Below, one piece after another: positions 1-6,195 of a stretch of 6,602 nucleotides of DNA. Each line of letters opens with the position of its first letter. The stretch's first letter is position 1. Position numbers and translations under genes: made by a program. The notes under the pieces are model-generated. The model made no database searches and was not told the origin of the DNA. It worked only from the letters and a program-made list of their open reading frames with translations. Source of the DNA: Clostridia bacterium (lineage in GTDB: Bacteria > Bacillota > Clostridia > DUPQ01); the NCBI GenBank assembly GCA_028690885.1, contig JAQVAJ010000091.1:1-6602 (forward strand), in the 5' to 3' direction.

Positions 1-440
1 ACGGAGTAACATATCAAAGATATTCTGATGATAAAGAGCCTTCAGGAACTGCAGGATTACCGATTCTTGATGTATTGAGAAAAAATAATATTGAAAATGT
101 GATAATAGTAGTAGTAAGATATTTCGGTGGGACTTTGCTTGGAACAGGCGGGCTTGTAAGGGCTTACAGCCAGAGCGCAAAGGATGCTGTTGATAAAGCT
201 AGTCTTGCAAGAAGAGTTAGCTGTACTATATATTCTATTAAAACAGAATACTCTTCATATGAGAAGATTAAGAGGCTGCTTAATGAAAATGTAATACTTG
301 AAATCTTGTATGAAGATCAGGTTCAGGTGAGGTTTGCTGTGGAGGACTTGAAAGCAGAGGAAGAAATTGGTAAAATAAACGAGTTGATTAACAGCAGATG
401 TGAAATAGAAAAAGAAAAAAATATATATTTGGAGATTTGA
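1..440 (+). CDS. yigZ: YigZ/IMPACT family protein (UPF0029), 5' end outside window
   Basis: This is the C-terminal part of a YigZ/IMPACT-family protein; reading is open from base 3 to the TGA at 438-440, giving 145 visible residues. Family members are about 205-215 residues, so some 60-70 N-terminal residues lie upstream. The visible part holds the family signature: YSDD followed by EPSGTAG (visible residues 7-18), then RYFGGTLLGTGGLVRAYS (39-56). These belong to the ribosomal-S5-like fold of the UPF0029 domain. Residues from about 74 onward fit the second, ferredoxin-like DUF1949 domain. An in-frame TTG at 75 is not the start, because conserved family sequence continues upstream of it. The eukaryotic relative IMPACT regulates Gcn2, but the bacterial role is poorly defined (a nucleic-acid or ribosome-linked role is usually suggested). 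The protein should be cytosolic. It ends one base before yebC, so the two are almost certainly co-transcribed. Family assignment is firm; function is not. Confidence 0.93.
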   Translation, partial: GVTYQRYSDDKEPSGTAGLPILDVLRKNNIENVIIVVVRYFGGTLLGTGGLVRAYSQSAKDAVDKASLARRVSCTIYSIKTEYSSYEKIKRLLNENVILEILYEDQVQVRFAVEDLKAEEEIGKINELINSRCEIEKEKNIYLEI

Positions 441-441
441 T

Positions 442-1167
442 ATGTCAGGACATTCAAAATGGGCGAACATTAAACACAAGAAAGAAAGAAGCGATTCATC
501 AAGAGGAAAACTCTTTACAAAGATAGGCCGCGAAATAATGGTTGCGGTTAAATCAGGAGGGCCTGATCCTAATGCTAATTCACGTCTTAGGGATGTTATT
601 GCAAAAGCAAAATCTAATAATGTTCCAAATGACACTATTGCAAAAAGCATTAAAAAAGCTTCCGGAGAAGGAAACGCTGAGAATTATGATCAGATAACAT
701 ATGAAGGTTATGGCCCTAACGGGGTAGCAGTAATAGTGGAAACTATGACTGATAACAGAAACAGGACAGCATCTGATGTGCGTCACTACTTTGATAAGTT
801 TGGTGGAAATCTAGGAACTAATGGGTGTGTTTCTTATCTGTTTGATAAAAAAGGCGTAATTGTAATAGAAGATGATGGAACCATAGACGCAGACCAGCTT
901 ATGATGGAAGCGCTCGAAGCAGGAGCAGAAGATTTTGAGAACGAGGACGAGATGTTTGAAATAACCTGTGACCCTGCAGAGTTTTCTGCTTTAAGAGAAG
1001 CTCTTGAGACAAAAGGATACAATTTTTTACAGGCTGATTTGCAGATGATTCCGCAGACATATGTGAAGATTGATGAAGATAAAGTTGCCAGCATGGAAAA
1101 ACTTATCGATAACCTAGATGATCTTGATGATGTCCAGAACATATATCATAACTGGGAACAAGAGTAG
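442..1167 (+). CDS. yebC: YebC/PmpR family translation/regulatory factor
   Basis: A complete 241-residue YebC-family protein, the usual length for the family. It begins with the hallmark GHSKWANIKHKK (residues 3-14), followed by the basic segment RGKLFTKIGREI (21-32). The second hallmark runs from YEGYGPNGVAVIVE (87-100) through TDNRNRTASDVRHYF (103-117) to GGNLG. An acidic C-terminal third (from about 142) completes the three-domain layout. The MSGHSKWANIKHKK start points to the YebC_I rather than the YebC_II (MGRKWANIKEKK-like) subgroup. Family members were long called transcriptional regulators (PmpR); more recent work ties them to relief of ribosome stalling at proline-rich stretches. Which role applies cannot be read from sequence. 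The ATG is preceded by GGAG at 431-434 with 7 bases of spacing, inside the end of the yigZ-like gene, so translation may be coupled. A hairpin terminator follows the stop. Confidence 0.97.
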   Translation: MSGHSKWANIKHKKERSDSSRGKLFTKIGREIMVAVKSGGPDPNANSRLRDVIAKAKSNNVPNDTIAKSIKKASGEGNAENYDQITYEGYGPNGVAVIVETMTDNRNRTASDVRHYFDKFGGNLGTNGCVSYLFDKKGVIVIEDDGTIDADQLMMEALEAGAEDFENEDEMFEITCDPAEFSALREALETKGYNFLQADLQMIPQTYVKIDEDKVASMEKLIDNLDDLDDVQNIYHNWEQE

Positions 1168-1188
1168 ATAATATATAGGTATATTTGA

Positions 1189-1217
1189 TATACAACACCT
1201 GCTTACTAGTGTATAAT
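1189..1217 (+). promoter_or_regulatory. Putative sigma-A promoter for the nuclease-helicase gene
   Basis: A perfect TATAAT at 1212-1217 lies 17 bases after TATACA at 1189-1194, which matches TTGACA at four of six positions. An alternative -35, TTGATA at 1185-1190, is closer to consensus, but its 21-base spacer is too long. Transcription would start near A1223/A1224 and give a leader of only about 17 bases before the ATG at 1241. The -10 box sits in the loop of the yebC terminator hairpin, so transcripts from here lack its 5' arm. This is prediction from consensus only. Confidence 0.6.
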
Positions 1218-1240
1218 TAAGAAACAGGTGTTTGTTTTTT
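1194..1240 (+). terminator. Rho-independent terminator after yebC
   Basis: AACACCTG at 1194-1201 is the exact reverse complement of CAGGTGTT at 1225-1232. The stem extends inward with CTTA (1202-1205) pairing to TAAG (1218-1221), leaving a three-A bulge (1222-1224) on the 3' side and a 12-base loop. The 3' arm runs straight into a T-tract (TTTGTTTTTT, 1231-1240). The hairpin begins 26 bases after the yebC stop, as expected for an intrinsic terminator of the yigZ-yebC unit. The bulge and moderate stem may make it leaky. It overlaps the promoter and RBS of the next gene. Confidence 0.72.
1226..1230 (+). promoter_or_regulatory. Shine-Dalgarno of the nuclease-helicase gene, inside the terminator 3' arm
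   Basis: AGGTG lies 10 bases before the ATG at 1241 and is the only Shine-Dalgarno-like motif nearby. It favours ATG 1241 over the in-frame TTG at 1232, which would sit only one base after it. The motif lies in the 3' arm of the yebC terminator stem. It would be base-paired in read-through RNA but free in RNA started at the internal promoter. Confidence 0.6.
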
Positions 1241-3574
1241 ATGCAAAAAAAGATTAATGTATCAGTTAGGGATATCGCCGATTATTCCCTCAATAAAGGG
1301 GATATTGAGACACATGCAGGCTTTAGTTACAAAGAGGCCGCTTTTGAAGGAACTCAAAATCATATACGTTTTCAAAAAGAAATGATAAAGGAGCATGGCA
1401 AAGAATCCTTTGCAAAAGAAGTGTATATTGATGATTTGGCAGAGAATGAAGAAATCTCAATGAATATTACCGGCAGGATTGACGGACTGTTAAAAACTGA
1501 TACACAAGATGGCATAAATACATATATATACGAGATAAAGACTACAAACAGGGATATAAGCGAAGTAAAACCTTCTGATAAACCGGAGCATCTTGGACAG
1601 GCTCAGTGTTATGCATGCATGTATATGAAAAAACATGGCTTGGAATCCATAGGAGTCAGACTTGTATACATTAACAGGGAGAATCAGGACAGCATTACAT
1701 TTGAATATTCATATACATATGACGAAATTCAAGCTATATATTCCGATTTAGTACTCAGATATTTAAACTGGATAACAGGAATCAGAAAATGGCAGATTAT
1801 TAGAGATCAAAGTATTGAAAGGCTGGAATTTCCTTTCAGTTCATATCGTAATGGACAGAAAAGACTGATGGGGGAAGTATATAACTGCATAAATGACAGT
1901 ATAAAGCTTTTTATAACTGCGCCTACAGGTATAGGAAAGACAATGGGTGTAATGTTTCCAGCTATAAAGGCTTTAGGAGCTGGTCTTGTAGATAAGCTTA
2001 TGTATCTAACTGCTAAAACTGTAACAGCAAAGGTTGCTGTTGATGCTTACAAGAGGCTTGAGAAAAACGGTCTGAACTTAAGAACAGTATGTATAAGCGC
2101 AAAAGACAAAGTCTGTCCTTTGGAGAAAAGAGACTGTGACCCTGAAAAATGTCCAAGAGCAAATCAGTATTATCTACGAGCAAGGCAGTGTTTGAACGAT
2201 ATGCTTCATGAGCAGTTTTTTGACAAAGATATAATAGCTCGGTATGCTGACAGTTATAACATCTGTCCTTTCGAGCTGAGCCTTGATCTTTCAAATTACT
2301 GCGACCTCATAATCTGTGACTATAATTATCTATTTGATCCGAGGATCAGGCTTCAGCGGTATTTTGATTACCAGAATGAACAGGCATTCTGCTTTATGGT
2401 TGATGAAGCTCATAATCTTGTGGAAAGAGGAAGGGAAATGTTTTCCTGTACTCTTAACTTAAAACAGATGAAACTTTTCAAAGACAGCGTCAAGAAAGAA
2501 TGGAAAGTTCTTAGAAAAAATGTGAACGCTGTTATAGCAGTGATGAATTCTTTAAAAAAAGAGCATTTTGAAAACATGAATGAAGGCTTCATATATCAAG
2601 AGCAGTATCCTGATAATCTTGTAGAAGAAGTAAACAAATGCCTAAACAGCATTATGATGTATGATTTCAAAAAGATTCCCGAAGATAAAAGAGAAGATTT
2701 TTTAGATGGACTGTTCAATCTTCTGTATTTTGCCAGAGTTGCAGATTTCTATGATAAGAGATTCGTAACCTTGTATTCAGATAGCACCAAAGGACTTGAT
2801 ATAAAGCTTATGTGCCTTGATCCTTCATATTTATTAAAAGAAGGAATGGACATGGGCCGTTCATCAATTCTGTTCAGTGCAACGCTGGAGCCTCGTAGAT
2901 ACTATATGGATCTTATAGGCGGAGATGCTGATGTTGACAGCTATATTTCACTGGATTCTCCTTTTCCAAAAGAAAACCTGAGAATAAAGCTGGTCACAGA
3001 CATTTCCACTAAATACAAAGACAGGGAATATTCATATGAAAAGATAGCGGAAATCTTAAAAAAGGAATTTTCCAGGAAAACAGGAAATTATATGGCCTTT
3101 TTTCCTTCTTATGCATATATGAAAAGGGTAATGGATATTTTTACTGTAATATATCCCGATGCTGTAGTAATGGAACAAAAGCCATATATGGATGATATAG
3201 ACAGAGCAATATTTCTAAACAGGTTCGAGCAGTTTGGTGATAATACATTAGTTGCTTTTGCTGTAATGGGAGGATTGTTCGGTGAAGGAATAGACCTTGA
3301 AGGTGAGATGCTTTCAGGTGCTGCGATTATAGGGCCTGCTTTGCCAATGGTATGTCCAGAAAGAGAACTTATAAAGAAGTATTTTGATGAGTCAGACATG
3401 AACGGATTTGACTATTCATACACATATCCTGGTATGAACAGGGTTTTACAGGCGGCAGGCAGGGTTATAAGGAGCGAAACCGATACAGGTTTTGTAATAC
3501 TTATAGATTCACGTTTTGGAACATCCAAGTATAAATCACTATTCCCAAAATGGTGGAACTATAGTAATATATAG
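1241..3574 (+). CDS. PD-(D/E)XK nuclease fused to XPD/DinG-type Fe-S DNA helicase
   Basis: A 777-residue, probably cytosolic DNA repair or processing enzyme with two parts. The N-terminal part (about 1-180) looks like a RecB/Cas4-type nuclease: GTQNH with H41, GRID with D81, EIK with E98 and K100, and Q120 to Y124 in GQAQCYA. The rest is a superfamily 2 helicase: Walker A APTGIGKT (227-234), DEAH (388-391), SAT (546-548), GEGIDL (681-686) and the arginine-finger motif QAAGRVIR (737-744). Between Walker A and DEAH lie cysteines 292, 299, 304, 317 and 342 (the last in CPFE), the place and pattern of the XPD/DinG 4Fe-4S cluster. XPD-family helicases unwind DNA 5' to 3'; polarity and substrate here are inferred. 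The N-terminal KINVSVRDIADYSLNKGDI matches my memory of relatives and supports ATG 1241 with RBS AGGTG. The gene has its own promoter in the yebC terminator. The domain calls are strong; the biological role is unknown. Confidence 0.92.
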   Translation: MQKKINVSVRDIADYSLNKGDIETHAGFSYKEAAFEGTQNHIRFQKEMIKEHGKESFAKEVYIDDLAENEEISMNITGRIDGLLKTDTQDGINTYIYEIKTTNRDISEVKPSDKPEHLGQAQCYACMYMKKHGLESIGVRLVYINRENQDSITFEYSYTYDEIQAIYSDLVLRYLNWITGIRKWQIIRDQSIERLEFPFSSYRNGQKRLMGEVYNCINDSIKLFITAPTGIGKTMGVMFPAIKALGAGLVDKLMYLTAKTVTAKVAVDAYKRLEKNGLNLRTVCISAKDKVCPLEKRDCDPEKCPRANQYYLRARQCLNDMLHEQFFDKDIIARYADSYNICPFELSLDLSNYCDLIICDYNYLFDPRIRLQRYFDYQNEQAFCFMVDEAHNLVERGREMFSCTLNLKQMKLFKDSVKKEWKVLRKNVNAVIAVMNSLKKEHFENMNEGFIYQEQYPDNLVEEVNKCLNSIMMYDFKKIPEDKREDFLDGLFNLLYFARVADFYDKRFVTLYSDSTKGLDIKLMCLDPSYLLKEGMDMGRSSILFSATLEPRRYYMDLIGGDADVDSYISLDSPFPKENLRIKLVTDISTKYKDREYSYEKIAEILKKEFSRKTGNYMAFFPSYAYMKRVMDIFTVIYPDAVVMEQKPYMDDIDRAIFLNRFEQFGDNTLVAFAVMGGLFGEGIDLEGEMLSGAAIIGPALPMVCPERELIKKYFDESDMNGFDYSYTYPGMNRVLQAAGRVIRSETDTGFVILIDSRFGTSKYKSLFPKWWNYSNI

Positions 3575-3586
3575 TCTAGTCTGAAA

Positions 3587-3594
3587 AAGGGTGG
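3587..3594 (+). promoter_or_regulatory. Shine-Dalgarno deciding the ATG start of the membrane protein
   Basis: AAGGGTGG ends 5 bases before ATG 3600; its AAGGG core ends 8 bases before it. The in-frame GTG at 3591 overlaps this motif and therefore has no RBS at usable distance, so ATG 3600 is preferred. Confidence 0.6.
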
Positions 3595-3599
3595 TAGAA

Positions 3600-4061
3600 A
3601 TGTTACAGCAGTATTTATATATTTTAGGAATATCAGCTATACCTATAATTGAACAAAGAGGAGCTATTCCAATTGGAATACTTGTTTACAATCTTGATCC
3701 CGTTTTAGTAACACTTGTGTCGTATGTAGGTTCTTTGATCCCTATGTTCTTTGTAATATTCTGCTTCAGCCCTATTTTTAAATGGCTTGGAACAAAAAAA
3801 ATTCTTAAATGGTTTTATGATTTTGTAGATAAAAAAGTTACTAAAGGTCAGAAGAAAGTTGAAAAATACGAAACTATAGGCCTTTCTCTATTTGTTGCTA
3901 TACCATTGCCTGTTACCGGAGTATGGACAGGAAGCGCAGTTGCAGCATTTATGCAGATGAACAAAAAGAAAGCCCTTATAAGCGTAAGCGTAGGAGCAGC
4001 AATCTCTGCAGTGGTTATAGCCATTATATGTTATGTCGCTCCAAAACTTTTAGGATATTAA
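3600..4061 (+). CDS. Small multi-drug export family (COG2426) membrane protein
   Basis: A 153-residue, very hydrophobic protein that should sit in the cytoplasmic membrane. It matches the putative small multi-drug export family (Pfam Sm_multidrug_ex, COG2426). The N-terminal block ends in EQRGAIPIGI (18-27), a charged E/R pair before GAIP. A later block AIPLPVTGVWTGS (100-112) is the second family hallmark. I see a re-entrant or membrane segment around 5-30, a membrane helix at about 33-62, a basic amphipathic stretch with many lysines at 64-90, and hydrophobic segments at about 93-118 and 126-150. The name comes from early annotation; transport of drugs is not well demonstrated, so the substrate is unknown. 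The gene starts 25 bases after the helicase stop with no promoter or terminator visible between, so it is probably co-transcribed. No clear terminator follows it before the next promoter. Confidence 0.88.
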   Translation: MLQQYLYILGISAIPIIEQRGAIPIGILVYNLDPVLVTLVSYVGSLIPMFFVIFCFSPIFKWLGTKKILKWFYDFVDKKVTKGQKKVEKYETIGLSLFVAIPLPVTGVWTGSAVAAFMQMNKKKALISVSVGAAISAVVIAIICYVAPKLLGY

Positions 4062-4121
4062 AGTTAAATTAACAAGTAAACACAGGGATTCTAGTATTCT
4101 ATTTCATTAATTCTTTTGTGA

Positions 4122-4130
4122 TGATATAAT
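4122..4130 (+). promoter_or_regulatory. Extended -10 promoter for nnrD-alr, possibly giving a leaderless mRNA
   Basis: TGATATAAT is a perfect extended -10 element (TG at 4122-4123, one base, TATAAT at 4125-4130). No good -35 box lies 16-18 bases upstream: TTCATT at 4103-4108 matches only three positions. Extended -10 promoters can work without one. With a normal 7-base discriminator, transcription begins at A4138, the A of an ATG in the nnrD frame. The rest of the gap (4062-4121) shows no terminator, only a tiny palindrome at 4063-4073 and a doubled ATTCTA at 4088 and 4096. Confidence 0.6.
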
Positions 4131-4137
4131 GACCTTC

Positions 4138-4983
4138 ATGAAGATTGTTGAATATTCCAAACAGGACATATCGGCTTTTTTCCAATTAAGGAAAGCTCAA
4201 AGCAACAAATCAGATTACGGAAAATTTTTAGTAATCGCAGGTTCCATCGGTATGACAGGAGCTTTGAGACTGTGCGTGGATTCCTGCTACCGCTCAGGAG
4301 CAGGATTAGTGTATTACACAGCTGCTAAAAAGCATATGATGGAATACGACGCCCTTACTGTTGAAGGAATAACAGTGCCTTTAGAGGATATTAAAGAACA
4401 TATTCAGAATAAAGACTGCATTTGCATAGGCTGCGGCCTTTCGTTAAATGAACAAAACCAACTTCTTTTAAAAAGAGTTCTTGAATTATCCAAATGTCAT
4501 GTTATTGTTGATGCGACAGCTTTAAAAATGATTGCTTTAGAAAAGGACCTTTTGAAAAGATACAAAGGCAGAATGACCATTCTTCCTCATCCTGGGGAGA
4601 TGTCTGTTCTTATGGGTATGAGCATAGATGAAATTCAAAAAGACAGAGTTAAAACTGCATATTCTTTTTATCAGGAATATGGCTGTATAACAGTTTTAAA
4701 AGGTCATGAAACTGTAGTTGCAGGAAATGATATGGTATACATAAATAAGACAGGTAATGCTGGTATGGCTACCGCTGGCTCAGGTGATGTGCTTGCAGGG
4801 ATGACCACAGCATATTCTGTAATGACAGATGATATGTTTAGAAATACCTGTATGGCTGTTTATGTCCATGGTTTAGCTGGAGATTTAGCAGCAAAGGATT
4901 TAGGTATGATAAGTATGACAGCATCAGATATAATTAGGTATATACCAAACGCACATAAGGAGGTGGCTGGTGAAAAAGCCTGA
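4138..4983 (+). CDS. nnrD: ADP-dependent NAD(P)H-hydrate dehydratase, stand-alone
   Basis: A metabolite-repair enzyme of the ribokinase-like YjeF C-terminal family. It uses ADP (in bacteria) to dehydrate damaged NADHX/NADPHX back to NADH/NADPH in the cytosol. Over 281 residues it shows KSDYGK (24-29), AGSIGMTGA (34-42), YRSGAGLV (51-58), GCGL (98-101), HPGEM (151-155), LKGHETVV (187-194) and NAGMATAGSGDVLAG (207-221), with the expected catalytic aspartate D217. Length fits the dehydratase alone. Many bacteria carry it fused behind an NnrE epimerase domain of about 200 residues, which is absent here. One oddity is VDATAL (124-129), where relatives usually have DADAL or DADGL. I prefer ATG 4138 (MKIVEYS) over ATG 4129, because 4129 lies inside the -10 box; neither has a Shine-Dalgarno. 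The 3' end overlaps alr by 14 bases, and nnr-alr adjacency is common in Bacillota. Confidence 0.93.
   Translation: MKIVEYSKQDISAFFQLRKAQSNKSDYGKFLVIAGSIGMTGALRLCVDSCYRSGAGLVYYTAAKKHMMEYDALTVEGITVPLEDIKEHIQNKDCICIGCGLSLNEQNQLLLKRVLELSKCHVIVDATALKMIALEKDLLKRYKGRMTILPHPGEMSVLMGMSIDEIQKDRVKTAYSFYQEYGCITVLKGHETVVAGNDMVYINKTGNAGMATAGSGDVLAGMTTAYSVMTDDMFRNTCMAVYVHGLAGDLAAKDLGMISMTASDIIRYIPNAHKEVAGEKA
4957..4965 (+). promoter_or_regulatory. Strong Shine-Dalgarno of alr inside nnrD
   Basis: AAGGAGGTG is almost fully complementary to the 16S rRNA 3' end. Its GGAGG core (4959-4963) ends 6 bases before the GTG at 4970. It fixes the alr start at GTG and lies within the nnrD coding sequence, implying translational coupling or at least RBS access by terminating ribosomes. 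Confidence 0.85.
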
Positions 4984-6115
4984 CAGAGTATGGGCAGAAA
5001 TCAATCTGGACCATATTGCACATAATATTTCTTCTATTAAAGAAAAAGCTGGTGATGTTAAGATAGCTGCTGTTATAAAAGCCGATGGATATGGCCATGG
5101 CGCAATAGAGATTGCACAGACGCTATGTGAAAATGGCGTGTATATGCTGGTTGTTGCTACGCTTGATGAAGGAATTAACTTAAGAATTAATGGCATAACA
5201 GCTCCTATTCTTGTTTTAGGATATATACGTCCAGACAGGCTTGAACAAGTTATAGAAAACAATCTGGCAGCTACAATAACCAATCTTGATATGGCAAAAA
5301 ACTTTTCGAATACAGCGGAAAAATTAGAAAAAACTCTTTATGCACACATAAAGGTAGATACTGGGATGCACAGGGTAGGATTTTCCTATGATGACAAAGA
5401 GTCTTTGACGACTGCACTAGGTCTGAAAAATATTCATTACAGTGGGATATTCTCGCATTTTTCTACAGCGGATGAAGAAGATTTGTCATATACTGACCTT
5501 CAATACAAAAGATTTTTAGAGATGCTGGAAAGCATAAAGGAAGAAGGTTTTGATATAGCATTAAGACATATTTGTAATAGTGGAGCGGTTATATTACATC
5601 CTGACAAGTATCTTGACATGATAAGACCTGGAATAATAATCTACGGTCTTTATCCTTCACAATACTGTAAAGAACATGATGGTCTTAAACTTAAATGCGC
5701 AATGACATTTAAATCAAGGATAATACAGATAAAGACAGTGAGAAAAGGTCAGCCTATTAGTTATGGGAATAAATTTGTTACTGACAAAGATAGCGTTATA
5801 GCAACAATAGCCTGCGGTTATGCTGATGGGTATTCAAGAGTATTATCACAAAAAGCTAATGTATACATAAACAAGCAGACAGCGCCTGTTGTCGGAAATA
5901 TATGTATGGATATGTGTATGGCGGATATAACTGATTTAAAAGGTGTTTCAGAAAATGACGAAGTGGAACTTTTCGGACCTAATATTGCTGTTGAAGATCT
6001 GGCTGACATATGTTCTACAATAAATTATGAGTATATTTGTAAAATAGGTATCAGAGTACCAAGAGTATACATAAAAGAGGGTAAAATATTAAAGATAAGC
6101 AATGGATTGATATGA
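4970..6115 (+). CDS. alr: Alanine racemase (PLP-dependent)
   Basis: This cytosolic enzyme interconverts L- and D-alanine and supplies D-alanine for peptidoglycan. It is 381 residues, a normal length, starting at GTG with a strong RBS. The N-terminal TIM barrel carries the PLP lysine K37 in VIKADGYGHG. Next come KVDTGMHRVGF (128-138; K128 matches the position carbamylated in the Geobacillus enzyme, R135 the active-site arginine), FSHFSTAD (161-168), HICNSG (200-205) and IRPGIIIYG (218-226) with R219 near the pyridine nitrogen. The C-terminal beta domain supplies the second catalytic base Y265 in PISYGN, and GNICMDM (309-315) contacts the partner active site in the dimer. All key residues are present, so the enzyme should be active. 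It overlaps nnrD by 14 bases and is probably co-transcribed from the promoter at 4122-4130. No terminator follows; another promoter begins 7 bases after the stop. Confidence 0.98.
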   Translation: MKKPDRVWAEINLDHIAHNISSIKEKAGDVKIAAVIKADGYGHGAIEIAQTLCENGVYMLVVATLDEGINLRINGITAPILVLGYIRPDRLEQVIENNLAATITNLDMAKNFSNTAEKLEKTLYAHIKVDTGMHRVGFSYDDKESLTTALGLKNIHYSGIFSHFSTADEEDLSYTDLQYKRFLEMLESIKEEGFDIALRHICNSGAVILHPDKYLDMIRPGIIIYGLYPSQYCKEHDGLKLKCAMTFKSRIIQIKTVRKGQPISYGNKFVTDKDSVIATIACGYADGYSRVLSQKANVYINKQTAPVVGNICMDMCMADITDLKGVSENDEVELFGPNIAVEDLADICSTINYEYICKIGIRVPRVYIKEGKILKISNGLI

Positions 6116-6122
6116 ATGATAA

Positions 6123-6152
6123 TTGACCATGAATCAGTATGTTATGTATAAT
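6123..6152 (+). promoter_or_regulatory. Sigma-A-type promoter for the secreted coiled-coil protein
   Basis: TTGACC at 6123-6128 (five of six matches to TTGACA) and a perfect TATAAT at 6147-6152 are separated by 18 bases. The start point would be near 6159, giving a leader of about 37 bases. This is the best full -35/-10 promoter in the window, and it sits just after the alr stop. It suggests independent and possibly strong expression of the last gene. Confidence 0.7.
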
Positions 6153-6181
6153 GTATTAATAAGATAAATCCTATAGAAGGC

Positions 6182-6187
6182 AAGGAG
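6182..6187 (+). promoter_or_regulatory. Shine-Dalgarno of the secreted protein gene
   Basis: AAGGAG lies 8 bases before ATG 6196. Strong match and good spacing settle the start, and the reading frame begins with a typical signal peptide. Confidence 0.8.
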
Positions 6188-6195
6188 AACAAAAG

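Noticed and set aside
75..440. TTG at 75 as the start of a complete 121-residue gene
   Set aside because: Conserved YigZ-family residues (YSDD, EPSGTAG) lie in frame upstream to the window edge, so this is an internal leucine codon of a partial gene.
255..650. Minus-strand open frame of 131 codons across the yigZ-yebC junction
   Set aside because: It is wholly antisense to two well-conserved genes, shows no recognisable domain, and is best explained as a shadow of their codon use. The same applies to minus-strand frames at 580-786, 834-1142, 2013-2294, 2410-2592, 3109-3399, 4924-5283 and 5818-6009.
1185..1190. TTGATA as the -35 box of the helicase promoter
   Set aside because: Its spacer to TATAAT would be 21 bases, well beyond the workable range; TATACA at 17 bases is preferred despite the poorer match.
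1232..1240. TTG 1232 as the nuclease-helicase start
   Set aside because: It sits one base after AGGTG and in the terminator T-tract. ATG 1241 has normal spacing and begins with the family-like N-terminus.
1601..1621. Cys pair C123/C126 of the nuclease domain as part of a Cas4/AddB-type Fe-S cluster
   Set aside because: Cas4/AddB nucleases need one N-terminal and three C-terminal cysteines around the nuclease core. No such N-terminal cysteine exists, and this pair lies in the Q..Y helix.
3591..3599. GTG 3591 as the start of the membrane protein
   Set aside because: It overlaps the only Shine-Dalgarno motif, whereas ATG 3600 has correct spacing from it.
4063..4073. Palindrome GTTAAATTAAC after the membrane protein gene as a terminator
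   Set aside because: The stem is only four A/T-rich pairs with almost no loop and no T-tract follows, so it cannot act as an intrinsic terminator.
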